A DNA stretch of 64,000 nucleotides from contig NC_091933.1 of assembly GCF_041260155.1 (NCBI RefSeq), positions 31,427,933-31,491,932 on the forward strand, in the 5' to 3' direction. The notes below the pieces were generated by a model. That model was not told the origin of the DNA. It did not search any database and saw only the letters and a program-made list of their open reading frames with translations. Below are positions 1 to 11,812 of the stretch, piece by piece. The stretch is from Ptychodera flava. Its lineage: Eukaryota; Hemichordata; Enteropneusta; Ptychoderidae. The translations under genes and the position numbers were made by a program. Position 1 is the stretch's first letter, and each line of letters opens with the position of its first letter.

Positions 1-893
1 TTGTAATTAATTATATTACACCAAAGTAAAAGCATTAAAATTGATGAAACGTGCTACAAATGTTGATCTGATAGATATCTAATTGTCCCATGAAGAATTG
101 AGCAGTGCCAAGTAAACAAAAATCTCATTTTCATATTAAATAAAGTTTTGTAATTAGTGATTTAACTCTGAGAGTACTGTGCATAAGTTGCTTAAACCTG
201 CTACATATAATGTAACAGATACCTGATTGTTACGTGAAGTATACTACCATTAATGAACCAGTTGTAAAACACGTGAGCACATTCAGTTCACATCTGGTAG
301 TGTGATTGCCGGGACTTTACCGCGTTCATGTAATTCTGTGACATGGCGCCCTCTTACTACTATTTTGATAGGTTTATATATCATGTCATCGTGAACACTA
401 CAGTTGTAAACGAATAGCTAGGTCAACGCACTGTCGAGGAGTCCATCTGACATTAAGGATTTATGCCCGATAATATTACCTGTGTAAGCGATTTTGCGTC
501 AGCAACACCAATTTTCGTGGCTTAAACGCCTCTCAAATATGCCATTCAGGGCGGAGGGATGCAATAAGCAAACAATAGCATGCACAGTGAACGCACTTTT
601 GAGAGTAGGTTCTTGCATGTGTGCACAAAGCAATCCGCCGATTTGGCGCTGTTTTTTAAACGTGGCGATTTCACTTTCCCTTATTTTAAGTTTCTGTAAG
701 CCATTCTCCTGACTTCAATAAGCATGTTACATATTGTGTCATTGCGAGCTCTACGGTAGTTTGAATATCAGACGTCGGCAAAAATTAAAGCCCAAAACCT
801 GTTAGCAGATATTTTCAGTTGGCATATTAGTTTTTTTAACCATTCATTGCCTTTTTAGCATATCTAAAGATTTATTGTGGCAATTTTGCAAGC
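1..893. other. Upstream flank of LRR exon A
   Basis: No gene is supported. From about 300 onward the sequence can be matched piecewise to 53200-53700 upstream of LRR exon F (for example 390-450 with 53245-53310, and 570-630 with 53395-53470). This is the 5' flank of a duplicated receptor unit. Bases 1-300 show nothing I recognise. Confidence 0.5.
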
Positions 894-903
894 GTCATGT
901 GAC
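894..903. promoter_or_regulatory. E-box upstream of LRR exon A
   Basis: GTCATGTGAC lies 176 bp before the ATG at 1070. It is a one-base variant of GTCACGTGAC, the site class bound by USF and MiT/TFE bHLH-ZIP factors. Five other receptor exons have a related site at nearly the same distance. Binding is inferred, not shown. Confidence 0.45.
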
Positions 904-1069
904 ACCAACGTCCCATGATAACTCACTGACCAGAAGCATCAGTGAAGCAGAACCGTTGCACTAACGGCACAGTCATACCAGCAAGCGATCAGAAACACTT
1001 ATTTGAAGGTATTTATGTGATTACTGAGAAAAATATCTGATTTGACAACGGTAGTGTGCAGACGAAATA

Positions 1070-2056
1070 ATGGCACTTGCTGGCTATCTCTTCTGCCTTC
1101 TTGTTTTTGGTAACTTCCTGTATGCCCAGGGTGTGGTATGTAAACCTGCGAAAAATGTAACCTGTCCCAGTGTCTGTCTCTGTCAAATGTGTCAGACGGG
1201 CCATGGTCGTCCGGTTAAAAAGCTTTGGGTCGACTGTGGATTTAAGAAGCTGACTTCTATACCTGCAAAGATACCACAAGAAACGTGGCGCTTGGACCTG
1301 TCTAATAATAGAATTGGTAGGCTCGACGCATTGGAGTTTTCACATCTTGCGAATCTTACTGTTCTCGACCTGAGCAACAATTTGCTAGACGCCAATCAAA
1401 TGGACCCTCGGATATTCGAAGGTCTAGGGAACTTGAATTATCTGATCCTGAAGTACAATAGAGCAATCAGTACGATTAAGAGTGAGTGGTTCCGTCCTCT
1501 GCAGAACCTGTCGAAAATTGACCTAATGCGAGCTAATGTGGAAACCATTTCTGAAGACGCCTTCAAATACCAGGTCAAGCTCCAATATGCACGTCTCATG
1601 GAGAACCGTATAAAGAAGATTGAACCGGCACTGTTTCGGAATTTACCTTCCCTGAAAAAGGTATTGCTTCAAAGGAATCAGTTGGAATATCTGCCTCCTG
1701 ACATGTTCAATGGATCAGTGAACACTGACGAACTGAATGTGTATAACAATAAACTCACCACCATCTCTTCGACGACTGGTCTTCAAAATATGAAGAACCT
1801 GAAACGACTGTCGGTGTACCAGAATCCCTTAGACTGTGGTTGTGATCTGGTTTGGTTTCGCCAGTGGATTGACACCAATGACATCATCGTGAAACCTCAG
1901 AATACAACATGTGCATCGGGAGTAAACCTGATGAAGTTCAATCCTGAGGATTTGCAGTGTGAATTTCCTGTTGTCATGGTGACTGTTTGGCACGACAGCG
2001 TTTCTTATCCTATGCTTATTAATTACACTCATTGTTACTAATAGGTGGAGGATCAG
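1070..2056 (+). CDS. LRR receptor exon A (type I), frameshifted before the membrane helix
   Basis: First coding exon of a TLR-like receptor. The ATG at 1070 opens a signal peptide (MALAGYLFCLLVFGNFLYAQ). Then come a Cys-rich LRR N-cap, about seven LRRs of 24-26 residues, and an LRR C-cap with NPLDCGCDLVWFRQW and the later TTCASG and LQCEF cysteines. The reading frame stops at 2039-2041 with an odd 17-residue tail after V-T-V. The membrane segment is still present in another frame from 1989 (FLILCLLITLIVTNRWRI), so relative to exon B the spacing is 2 nt short. A good donor (AG/GTGAGT) follows 2056 in phase 2, matching the acceptor at 4799. As read, the product is a secreted LRR protein without a TIR domain. 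A sequencing error, a recent null allele or a true soluble form all remain possible. Confidence 0.85.
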
Positions 2057-3339
2057 GTGAGTACTTATTTACATGTCAAGCAGCATGACATATATGTGGG
2101 TTGACAACATGTTCGTAATGAAATGATTTCGGAGATATCAATAATGATACAGTTCAGAGTTTTCTAACATCCTAAGACATAGTGTCAATCATTTTATATT
2201 CTATTTATTCTATTCTAGTATGTGTACCGCGAACGGACTTTCTGTAAACATTTTCCTGGTTGACGGTTGGATTACATTAAATTACACGTTGGTTTCGATC
2301 TAAGGTCAGAACATTAATTTCACATTGGACGCCATTATTTATCACATACATTACTGGGATGTACCCGATCAGTGCATTCACCGTCATAATATTTGCGAAG
2401 CCGTTTTGCCCCTATTCAACCAGTTTTAGTTTGTGCCCTAGCGTTGTTGACAGATGTTTGAACCTTCACCAGCCAGACCAGAGTTTGTTAAACATTACAT
2501 ATATATACAACGGATACATAGATATACAATGCACCAATCCTAATACTAAACGTGGTGAATTGAACAATCGCCTCTCCCGCATGATTCTCCCTGTAACTGC
2601 TGAATTGACCATTGGATATGTCGAGCTATCGCAGCATCACTGATGAGATTTCCGATGACTCACTAGTAGACGCACCGCAAAACTTCCCTTGGCATTCAGT
2701 AATTTTGCTTTCGTATATCCTTAGCAATAATTCAGGATTTACTATTTTTTCCGGACAGTACAATAAGATATCTTTATGGTGGCATATGCTTGATTTACCT
2801 AATATTAAATATGTGATCATAGCATAGGGGATTGCACAAATGTCCGTCCCCATGGGCGGGGTAGGGATGTCTATGGTCTCAGCACAGGTTTCTCCTTGCT
2901 ATGGTTTATGTTTTACTGTGATATGTATTGCCAATAAAGAATACTGCCAACATTTGGTGTCTTGGTCTTATGTTAGCACTGGTTTTGCAACAAGTTCTTT
3001 TTTTCTCCTTCGCTGTGTCACTATTTATTTGTATTTTGACGAAGTGGAAATCCTATGCGAAGTTTTGTCACTGTATTGCGTCTATTATCTGATTTGTTTG
3101 ATTGCCTAATGCACAAAAGCAAGCAAGGGCAAATTACTAATCTGTGGACGCTGTTACCAGATTATTACCTGATTAACTTTAACGAAGTCAACAACGAACG
3201 CACCATCAAGCTGTTATACTTTGCTGGCGAGTTCGTTGTTGTTATGTAACGAGTTAAATCGTCGTTCGTCAATTACTTCACGTCTCATATCCACATTGTG
3301 AGAGTTCATTTAACTTTGATAAAGTAGATCAATATAATA

Positions 3340-3415
<76 letters not shown>

Positions 3416-4799
3416 GTGAAAGTTCGTTAAATATTCAATTGAGCGGTGTCAATATCTTTAATACGATTCGTGAGATCTGATGCTTTCATTTTGCGAAAGT
3501 ATATTTTGTGAACAATTAGTTCTGCAAGTTAGCATTAAGTATGCATGCTATGTCCATTATTATTTATTTTCGTCCGATGAGCCGTTCTTGAGATATTTAG
3601 AGTTTCAGAGTTGCAGTCGTGAGTAGAAATTACATGGCTAGAAAATGAAGACGCAATTTGGAACGTACGGGAATAGAACACAGTCGAAAAATGCGGTTTA
3701 TAACGAAATTAAAATGTTATTCACAATATTCTGTCTCCTGTTTGACCCTTGATACCAGCGTAGGCGTATATGCATATTGTAGATGTACATGTACATTTGA
3801 TGCTCAAATTGTGTTCTTTCGAGTATTTCGAGGACATTTGGTTTTAAATTAATATTGTCTTCTCACTGAGTAAACAGTTAATCAGTCCTTACATCAGAAG
3901 GTTGCTACGTTGTCATTGGCTGTGAGTGTGGTTGATGGGCTCTTGTGGTGATGAAAACGTATATGGTAGGGTGGTGGTGAGAAGCATAATTCCTTTCAGT
4001 ACGGTGCCATATTACAGAATATACAATCGTTCGTAAATTGTGCCGTTTATGTATGTCCAAGAAATACGTAAGAGAAAAATGTAATACATAAAACTCTGGT
4101 TGAAGAATGCCGTTCAGAACCACTACATGTCCATTGAATATGGCGAGTCCAATGGAAGTTCAAGAGTTTTGAACTGTTATTATGTTGGTTTGGTTGATGT
4201 CTGATAAGTACCACAAATGTCTGGTCGAATTGTTTTGACAGACAGCTATAATGGCGACCTGTGGGTCTCTTGCCAACTAAACGAGCCACATTTAACTTTA
4301 TATTGTGTAAGTGTTAGCCAGGACATAAAATCAAACGTCTGCACAGTTCAAGAAATGGTTTAATGTTGCAATATAGGTCAAGCAAGGCAATACAGGTCAA
4401 GCTAGGCAACATGGTGTCACGATGGTATTTACAATGTGTTCTTCGTGTGAAAGCAGTGAGGTTTGACTCTTATGCCATTGATATGTATACCATTTATTTA
4501 CTTCATAAAGCTTACAGTGATCTAATCAGCAGTTATAACTATAATAGTGAACCTTTTGCTCATTCAAATTCCGCTTTTAATCGAACCACTCTTTTAACCG
4601 AGCGGTTTTGATTGTGATGACTTCGTTGGGCGACTGAGTGACTGTGAGTTCGAATTTACCAAATGAATAGGACGTGTAATATCTCATCAGGATGAGAAAT
4701 CATTAAAAGGTAAGCGAGACTTTGTTACGGGTACAAGCACCATACGGAAGACTTCTGTAACATAGTTTTATTCTTTTCGTCTGTTTTATTCACAAATAG
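2057..4799 (+). other. Intron between LRR exon A and TIR exon a
   Basis: About 2.7 kb, GT-AG, phase 2. It contains a non-coding block (2360-2640) that recurs near 6800, 12570 and 20460, a (TA)n tract at 3344-3410, and a stretch near 3700-3780 that recurs in the introns before TIR exons b and c and near 46680. No gene is supported inside it; the short open frames look like chance. Confidence 0.65.
3344..3410. repeat. (TA)n microsatellite
   Basis: Uninterrupted TA dinucleotides inside the intron of gene A. Confidence 0.95.
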
Positions 4800-5325
4800 G
4801 TACAAGTTGTATCTTCTCAAACTCTTCTGCAAGGGATACATTCCTATCGGCCATCAGGAGGAACCCATAGGCGAATATAAGTACGACATTTTTATTTCTC
4901 ACTCAAGAAAAGACGAAAATTGGGTTCTCAACGTCTTAAGACCAACCCTAGAAAACCCTCCCTACAACTACAAGCTATGCCTGGACTTCCGAGATTTCAT
5001 CGTAGGCAGCTGTATTTCAGAAAACATCATCGACGCCATCAACGAGAGCCGGAAGACTGCTTTCGTTGTCACCAAGGACTTCATTGAAAGTGAATGGTGT
5101 TACTTTGAGCTGGAGATGGTTCGTCAGAAGATGTTTGAGGAGCACCGAGACATCGCCATATTGATTCTCAAAGAAGACGTCCCCGCGAACAAAATGCCTG
5201 GACTACTGCAGTATTTAATGAGGCGAGGCAATCACATTGAATGGAGTGACAACAGGCAGGGACAGAAACTCTTCTGGAAGAAGATGGAGAACTCTGTTAA
5301 GAATACAGCAATCAATATGGCTTAG
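4800..5325 (+). CDS. TIR-domain exon a (terminal exon of gene A)
   Basis: Terminal exon of 526 nt after the acceptor AG at 4798-4799. Joined to WRI-AG it reads R-YKLYLLKLFCKGYIPIG, a juxtamembrane stretch, and then a complete TIR domain: box 1 YDIFISHS, box 2 CLDFRDFIVGSCISENI, the SEWCYFEL segment, and box 3 with LFWKKM. TIR domains of TLRs recruit adaptors such as MyD88 beneath the membrane. The BB-loop residue that is Pro in most TLRs (RDFIPG) is Val here. The stop is at 5323-5325. The exon is intact although its nearest upstream LRR exon (A) is frameshifted. Assignment as a TLR-type TIR is firm; signalling competence is unknown. Confidence 0.93.
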
Positions 5326-6445
5326 AGGCCAATCAGCATTGCTCAAAGTTGTACAAAAAAACCTGCGTGATTTTGCGTTTGCATATTATCCTTTCCTTCA
5401 CTCTAAAAAGTAGCAGAACTCTAGTAATGCTTACAATGCAGCTGTAACTAGATATTATGACGTGATTATCACATTAGTAAAGCAAAACATATTGTGGTAC
5501 AGAAAGAATAGGGATGGGCTCAAATCCGTCTTGTTTGTATTGTATGACACAGCATATTATACTTACTTTTCTTGAGCGCAGGAATAAGGTTTATGCTGAT
5601 TTAGGGAAACCAGTACAAAGATACGTTTTACGCTCATTTGCATATTGCCTTGGAAAATACCGAAATTCCTCGGTCCATATGACGGGCATGTCGGCCATCC
5701 ACATCGTAACAAGTTTAAAAGCCTAACGTACATGACAACATAGTATCCAAATGAAAGAATAATGCAGAAAAGTATGATTTTGATTTGATTGGTATATATA
5801 AAAGTTGTGAACTTAAGTTTTCTAACCTGAAAGAATTCGAATGTGATATAAGGCGGAAATATTTATGTCCAGTGTAAGCCTTGAAGTCGTAGAGTGTTGT
5901 CATGGGTATGACCTTGTAATTTCGGACTCAGAAATAAACATGGAGCATTACTCACTGAGGATAAAGAATTTCAAACGACATTTGACATACAATTCCCTTT
6001 TCATGATCATTTCTTATGTTACGTAAGACCCAAGTGTATCACTATTAATTTACTCTGAAGACCGATTTAGAAATTATGTATGCAAGTTTCCTATAGCAAC
6101 AAATAATGTACCTACGGATCAAAGTACGCTTTGTTCACGCGAGATAAATTGTAAATATGTTCTTAGTAGTAATTTCTTTACAATAAAAACAATTTGCTCA
6201 ATCGAAATTTGCATGTTCAAAGCTTACTTTGAACACATTTTTGTAAATTTTAATAGATTTTGCTTTGATCTTTGTGCATTGTATCTCTTTTCGGTACAGT
6301 AGATCAAACACATATTTGAAAGAGATGCTTTTGTTTAGTTAATTCATATAGTAGCCATTACAAAGGATTAACTTAGTTTTTGGTTTTACGTTACCTACTT
6401 GACTCCCATAGCACGAACATACCAAGCCAAGGTACTAACTTTCTG

Positions 6446-6451
6446 AATAAA
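6446..6451 (+). terminator. Candidate poly(A) signal for gene A
   Basis: AATAAA in the context TTTCTGAATAAACCATGTCT, about 1.12 kb after the stop. The same 20-nt context is kept behind TIR exon b. Earlier AATAAA copies (5933, 6181) do not look conserved, so this is the better candidate. Confidence 0.4.
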
Positions 6452-7519
6452 CCATGTCTTTTTATATATTTGATATCAAAAAAGTCTCATTGCTTGTTGC
6501 TGAAGTGTCGCATCTTCCTTTCCTTAAAATTTTAAATCGTGTAAAACGCGCTTGTGCATTTTTTGCCATATTACACACATTGTCCATTTAGGTCTAAAAC
6601 CATGACTATTTAAATTTTCTTTAATTTGAGTTTATAGATCAGAGTTTCTCAGTCAATCTATAAAGTAGTGCTATACTGAAAAAGAAACTGACCTCGATCT
6701 AAGTTCAATACGTGTGTCTCAGAAGCTTTCATCGATGAAAATTCTAAATTAATGACACCAGTAGTTTCACGTAGACGTCGTGTCAATCATTGTTTCATAG
6801 ACTTTCCATGACAGTTTGCGTATTCGTCCAGTACATTCACCATCGTAACGTTTTCGAAGTTGATGTTTTGCACTCTGTATTCTACGATTGGTGCTTTAGT
6901 GTTTGGGACAGGTATTTGAATGTTCAGCAGACTGACATGTGTTACTTACACATACCCCGACATACAATACTAAAACCCTAACACTCAAAATCAATTGGAA
7001 TTACCCTGTTACCTCTCGCTCTCGTATGATTCCTCCGTAATTGTCGAGTTGACTCTCGGTAACTTGATAAATTGAACTATCACAGTGTGACAAAAAAAAC
7101 TTAAGAGCCCATTCGACCGATAAGATTTTCTATGACTAATTTGAACAGCATTCAGGCGAGCGCGTGGCGTGGCTTGCTTTGATTTGCTTGATTTTCGCAA
7201 TATTTCACTATTTATTCTATCCTTAGACATTAATGGTGTTGCAGGCATGGTGTCGTGATCAAATGCATTATCTTGTCGAAACAAGTGAATTGAAAATAGT
7301 TAAATCGGGAATCGAAAGGATAAGACCCTGGGGAAATTATATTTTAAAAGCGAATGTAGGTGTAGATATTTTCGATATGCATTGATGGTGTAACTGCATG
7401 CAGGCGTGCGATAAGTGGGTATTTAATAGTTTGTTTGCATGTACAATGGTACGATTTGCTATCGTCAATACGCTCATTGTCCATCACATTCTGTATTTAT
7501 ATTTCATGGATATTTGATA

Positions 7520-7950
7520 TTCTTCTTCTTTCAACAGGAAGACACATCTAGGTCACGTCCGGAAGGTTTTGTGGCCAAGACTTTACTTTATTTTATGCAA
7601 AATATTACAGTCATACTGATCATATTTCATCTCATATCCTTTTGAGCAGACTCCTTCAGAAGTCTGTGTGATTCTCTCCTAGGGAGTCAAAAAAGCATAT
7701 CGCCTCTACACATCGCTAAGCCATAGCTGTTTTTTTAAACGCGTTCCATCTTTGTAGTTCAGATGACGCGAGTATCAGCCCAATCTTCGGAAATTAACAT
7801 TGACGGCCGCAAGTTAAAAAAATCTCAGAAAATACTATCATTTTTTTCTCGGTTTTGCGGATGTCTTTCCCGCTCAACTGGCAGGTCAAAACATTGACCG
7901 TGAGCATCCAAATAACATTGCTCAAATTGTCACAAAACGGTAGTACGAAA
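7520..7950 (+). repeat. Inverted segmental repeat, left copy
   Basis: Matches the reverse complement of about 13970-14385 over some 430 bp, including the stretch with AGACTCCTTCAGAAGTCTGTGTGA. A shorter, diverged copy in the same orientation as this one lies near 30190-30290. The pair brackets LRR exon B. Confidence 0.7.
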
Positions 7951-10639
7951 ATATTACCGCTATGATAAACGAGTCATATCGCTAACAAAAAATTGTGTTA
8001 AGGGTACCCCTTACAGTCATATCAGTGAACGTTTTTTATGGTTCCTATATAGGATGCATCAAATGTTGTTAATAACTAATCAAATGAACTTAAAGGTACT
8101 AATTCTGAGGCTGTTGGTCAATCTGACAGCCAATGTCAAACATGCCAACTATACCAGAACAATAGTACCAAGTCCTAATCTACATCATACTCATAAGTTC
8201 CATAGTGACAAACTCGATATAACAAACACAAACAGCACAGCAAAGACAGACAACAAACAAGTACCGGTACATACAACACAGTCAAATCTGTACAAGAAAA
8301 ATATATGGACCTCCGGTAAAGACAACCGAGAAAGTAATGTCAGGTGTTTCGAAATAGTAAGCACATTCTGCCCACAAATGTGGCACCTGCCATATATCAA
8401 TCTGTGAGTCAAAATAAGTAGTGGTCTCAATCTACAAACAGATGTCACCGATGCCATCAGTGATCATTTGTTTAAGTGATACATCATACTTATTTATCAG
8501 TTCATGACATGTGGAAAAAAAACGTTTGAATGTAGAGAAAAGCCTTTTTCTTGAGTAACCTCGATTTACAAGCTTGCAAGAGAATGGCTTCGTCGCTCCA
8601 CAAAATCACTATGCCGTAACGTACGCTTCCACAACATCTCAGAATTTGTCTCCCGACGACTAACAACTCTTCTTACATATGCTTGCTCCTTTGTGAGAAG
8701 TTGGTTTTGTCATCTTATCTGTGCAATTTGTAAACTGAAATCATTAAGGCCTAAGGAGTGATTTTTTTTAAAAATTGATTAGCACTTAACCCCTTACTCG
8801 TTAGATGTTCCCAGTTCGTTTAAGGAACCGTTCTTGAATCGCGCCACTGAAATAAACTTACAGAAATGTTGCTCACTGACAGGCATCGGCAACACTAATA
8901 GAAACATATTAGCAGACTGGGAACGTTCATGGTTCACGCACATACTGGTGAAATCAGGTAGGTTCTGAAAAAAGAAAGGAAAATATTTACACAATGAGAG
9001 GCGGTCATTATTCAATTCACAGTAATGTCTGATAGACGGTTACCGAACGTGTTATGTGTAATAAGGTAATGGAAATCTAGTTTTACTGCTATGATTTGCT
9101 AACATACAAACTATTCGTATTCTCACATAACATCATTTCCCACGAAGAAATGCAATGCCAGCATAAAAGGATAGAGTTTTCTTTGATGAAATTGTCCGTC
9201 AAAATTAACCACAATATACTTCTTACTTGACACTCAGGCCTACATTTCATTTTTGTTTAGCATTTGCATACCAAAGATGACTTGCACGATTAATACGCAC
9301 TCGTCAATGCAGTTTGTTTGGGAAATCCCCGCACAAGGACTTAAGGTAAAGGGCGACGAATTCGGACGCGCACACGCTTTAGAACGTTTCTGCGCAGATT
9401 TAACTCCAGCCTGCCGCAAATGGGTTATTTTGTAGAAATGTATTTAACATCCCCTGTCATTATTGAAATTGCGCTTTTACCAAAATTTTTGACCCAGTCT
9501 CTTAGAAAATACATGTGACCTATATCCTTGTCATATTTTGACCCCCTAGGAAGCTGGTTTTTATTCAATATGAGCGAAAAATTAACATTTCTCTCCCAAT
9601 TACATGGCGCACATTACCCATCACCTGGAGATATTGTAAAAAGTAGCGTGGTGACACCCTTTTTATTAAAAGTGTAAACAAAATGGTATTATGTTAGGAT
9701 TTTATTCGCCAAGTTTGGTCAAAATGACACCATCAAAGGGCAGGAAGAAAGTTCGAAAATTATGTAGTGATATAATTTCGATATCGTCATTTTGTAATCG
9801 ATACTTATGTTAAAATTTCTTTACAAACATCATGAAAGTCATACATTCGATACATATGAATCTTAAGTCTTTGTATTTATTAATTAACTCATTAACTCAT
9901 TTGCTAAGCGTTTTATAATTGCTTTCTTTAGTTTAAGTGAATTATATCATGTTATTTATTTCTAACGACGCCATTTTAACGACCGTTTCCATTGAAACGA
10001 GCGTGGTGACTCCATTTTTATTTCATTTTTGCACTTGCACAACTTCCAAGAATATTTGTGCAAAGTTTCAAGAAAATGACACCACAACCTAATTTGACGT
10101 TATTCGAAATACTTCACCTTAAATGATATACAAAGACTGAGTTATCGATCCAGTACTTCTGTGTATCTCCTGTCGACAAGAACAGAGGTTTCTCCGAGTT
10201 GTATCATCTTGTAAACGATTGGAAATTTATTCTGTTTGTCGACAAGTTATGCCTTGTTCGAATTTCATCCATATCTTCGATGTGCCGTAGTAGATATACT
10301 TGAATGCACCCCATAATTCTGTACAGTTTCAACAATTATGTTGTCAGCCGCACGCAGGCAATATTTGCTGCTACGTTGACAATAAAGTGAAATCGGACAT
10401 TGTCAATTTGGCTAAATTTTACTCTAGATTTCCTCACTCGATTTTTATGAGCATTTTGCGATGTCAGCTCTTAGGCCGTCGTAATTTTCATATGACCCAC
10501 CCTTAGAAGATTGCATTGACATCCTGAGAAAGAAATGTGCGTTCCTATACCAATTTAATAGTGCACTTACTCCCGTATACATCAACACAAAGGTAACATG
10601 TGCCGCACGGACCACTCAAAAGAGCCATGCGTCATCAAA

Positions 10640-10649
10640 GTCACGTGGT
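10640..10649. promoter_or_regulatory. E-box upstream of LRR exon B
   Basis: GTCACGTGGT, a perfect CACGTG core, 190 bp before the ATG at 10830. The surrounding 10570-10660 sequence is also conserved upstream of LRR exon D. Confidence 0.5.
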
Positions 10650-10829
10650 TACCCACAGCCTGGAGTCATCAGTAGATCAGGGGTCAGTGTGTTATATACA
10701 ATAGGCAGCCAAACGACAGATCCATACTGCCAAGATATATCAGGACTGGCGAGTCTTCAGGTATTTGTCCTGCTTCTTTTTGAAAATACACATAGTAACG
10801 GAAGTGTCCGAGCAAAATATCGTAACAAG

Positions 10830-11812
10830 ATGAAACTTGCTGGCTATATGCTCTGCGTTCTTGTTTTTTGCCGCCTATCGTATGCTCAGGGTCATGGATG
10901 TGTACCCGCGAAAAATGTAACTTGTCCCAGTATCTGTATCTGTCAAATGTGTAATTCGCCTAAACCGGCAAAAAGGCTTTGGGTCGACTGTGGATTTAAG
11001 AAGCTGACTTCTGTACCTGCAAAGATACCTCACGAAACGTGGAGCTTGGATCTATCTAATAATAGGATTGGTAGGCTCAATGCATTGGCGTTTTCACATC
11101 TGACAAATCTCACTCGACTCGATTTGAGCTACAATTTGCTAGATTACAATGAAATGGACTCCCGGATATTCGAAGGTCTGGGTAATGTGGATTACTTGAT
11201 TCTTAAGTACAACAGAGCCATTAGTACGATTAAGAGTGAGTGGTTCCGTCCTATGTACAGTATGTCGAAAATTGACCTGCAACGGGCCAATGTGGAAGCT
11301 ATTTCTGAAGACGCGTTTAAACATAATATCAACCTACGATTTGTGCGTCTCATGGAGAACCGTATAAACAAGATTGAACCAGCACTGTTCCGAAATTTAC
11401 CTTCCCTGGAGAAGGTATTGCTTCAAAGGAATCAGTTGGAATATCTACCTCCTGACATGTTCAATGGTTCAAAGAACACTGACGAACTGAATGTGTATAA
11501 CAACAGACTCACCATAATCTCTTCCAGTACTGGCCTCCAATATATGGAGAACCTGAAGCGACTGTCAGTGTACCAGAATCCCTTAGACTGTGGTTGTGAC
11601 CTGGTTTGGTTTCGTCAGTGGATTGACACTAATGACGTCATCGTGAAACCTCAGAATACTACATGTGCATCGGGAGTAAATCTGATGAAGTTCAATCCTG
11701 AGGATTTGCAGTGTGAATTTCCTGTTGTCATGGTGACCGTTGCGGCTGCTGTTGGATTTCTAATCTTATGTTTATTAATGACACTCCTTGTTACCAACAG
11801 GTGGAGGATCAG
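10830..11812 (+). CDS. LRR receptor exon B (type I), intact
   Basis: Intact ectodomain and membrane exon. I chose the ATG at 10830 because it gives a compact signal peptide (MKLAGYMLCVLVFCRLSYAQ) aligned with exon A; in-frame sequence upstream has no ATG. The LRR N-cap has Cys 24, 32, 36, 38, 41 and 54. About seven LRRs span residues 66-245. The C-cap has Cys 254, 256, 279 and 295, and N-glycosylation sequons include NVT and NTT. The membrane helix is at about 303-322 (AAAVGFLILCLLMTLLV), followed by a stop-transfer NRWRIR. The donor AG/GTGAGT follows 11812 in phase 2. No TIR exon lies before LRR exon C, so the next usable acceptor is TIR exon b at 18490, giving a 502-residue receptor over a 6.7-kb intron that contains exon C. 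If the intron is read through, the frame stops at once after WRIR. Confidence 0.9.

Larger units (their letters stand above)
5326..10639. other. 3' flank of TIR exon a and spacer to LRR exon B
   Basis: No protein gene is supported. 5326-9100 aligns in order with 19016-21477 behind TIR exon b, so it is an older duplication. It carries a further copy of the 2360-2640 block near 6800-7100 and a segment (7520-7950) that is repeated in inverted orientation at 13970-14385. 9430-10100 is extra relative to the b copy and holds two diverged versions of a segment starting GCGTGGTGAC (9648 and 10000). Confidence 0.55.

Noticed and set aside
494-712. 72-codon open frame upstream of LRR exon A
   Set aside because: The matching region upstream of exon F does not keep this frame and it has no recognised domain.
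1970-1985. Alternative donor at ATG/GTGAC before the helix
   Set aside because: Splicing from there would enter the TIR exon in the wrong phase, since the acceptor needs phase 2.
1980-2000. Programmed ribosomal frameshift restoring the helix in exons A and D
   Set aside because: A needs a +1 shift and D a -1 (or +2) shift, with no shared slippery site or downstream structure seen, so a common programmed event is unlikely.
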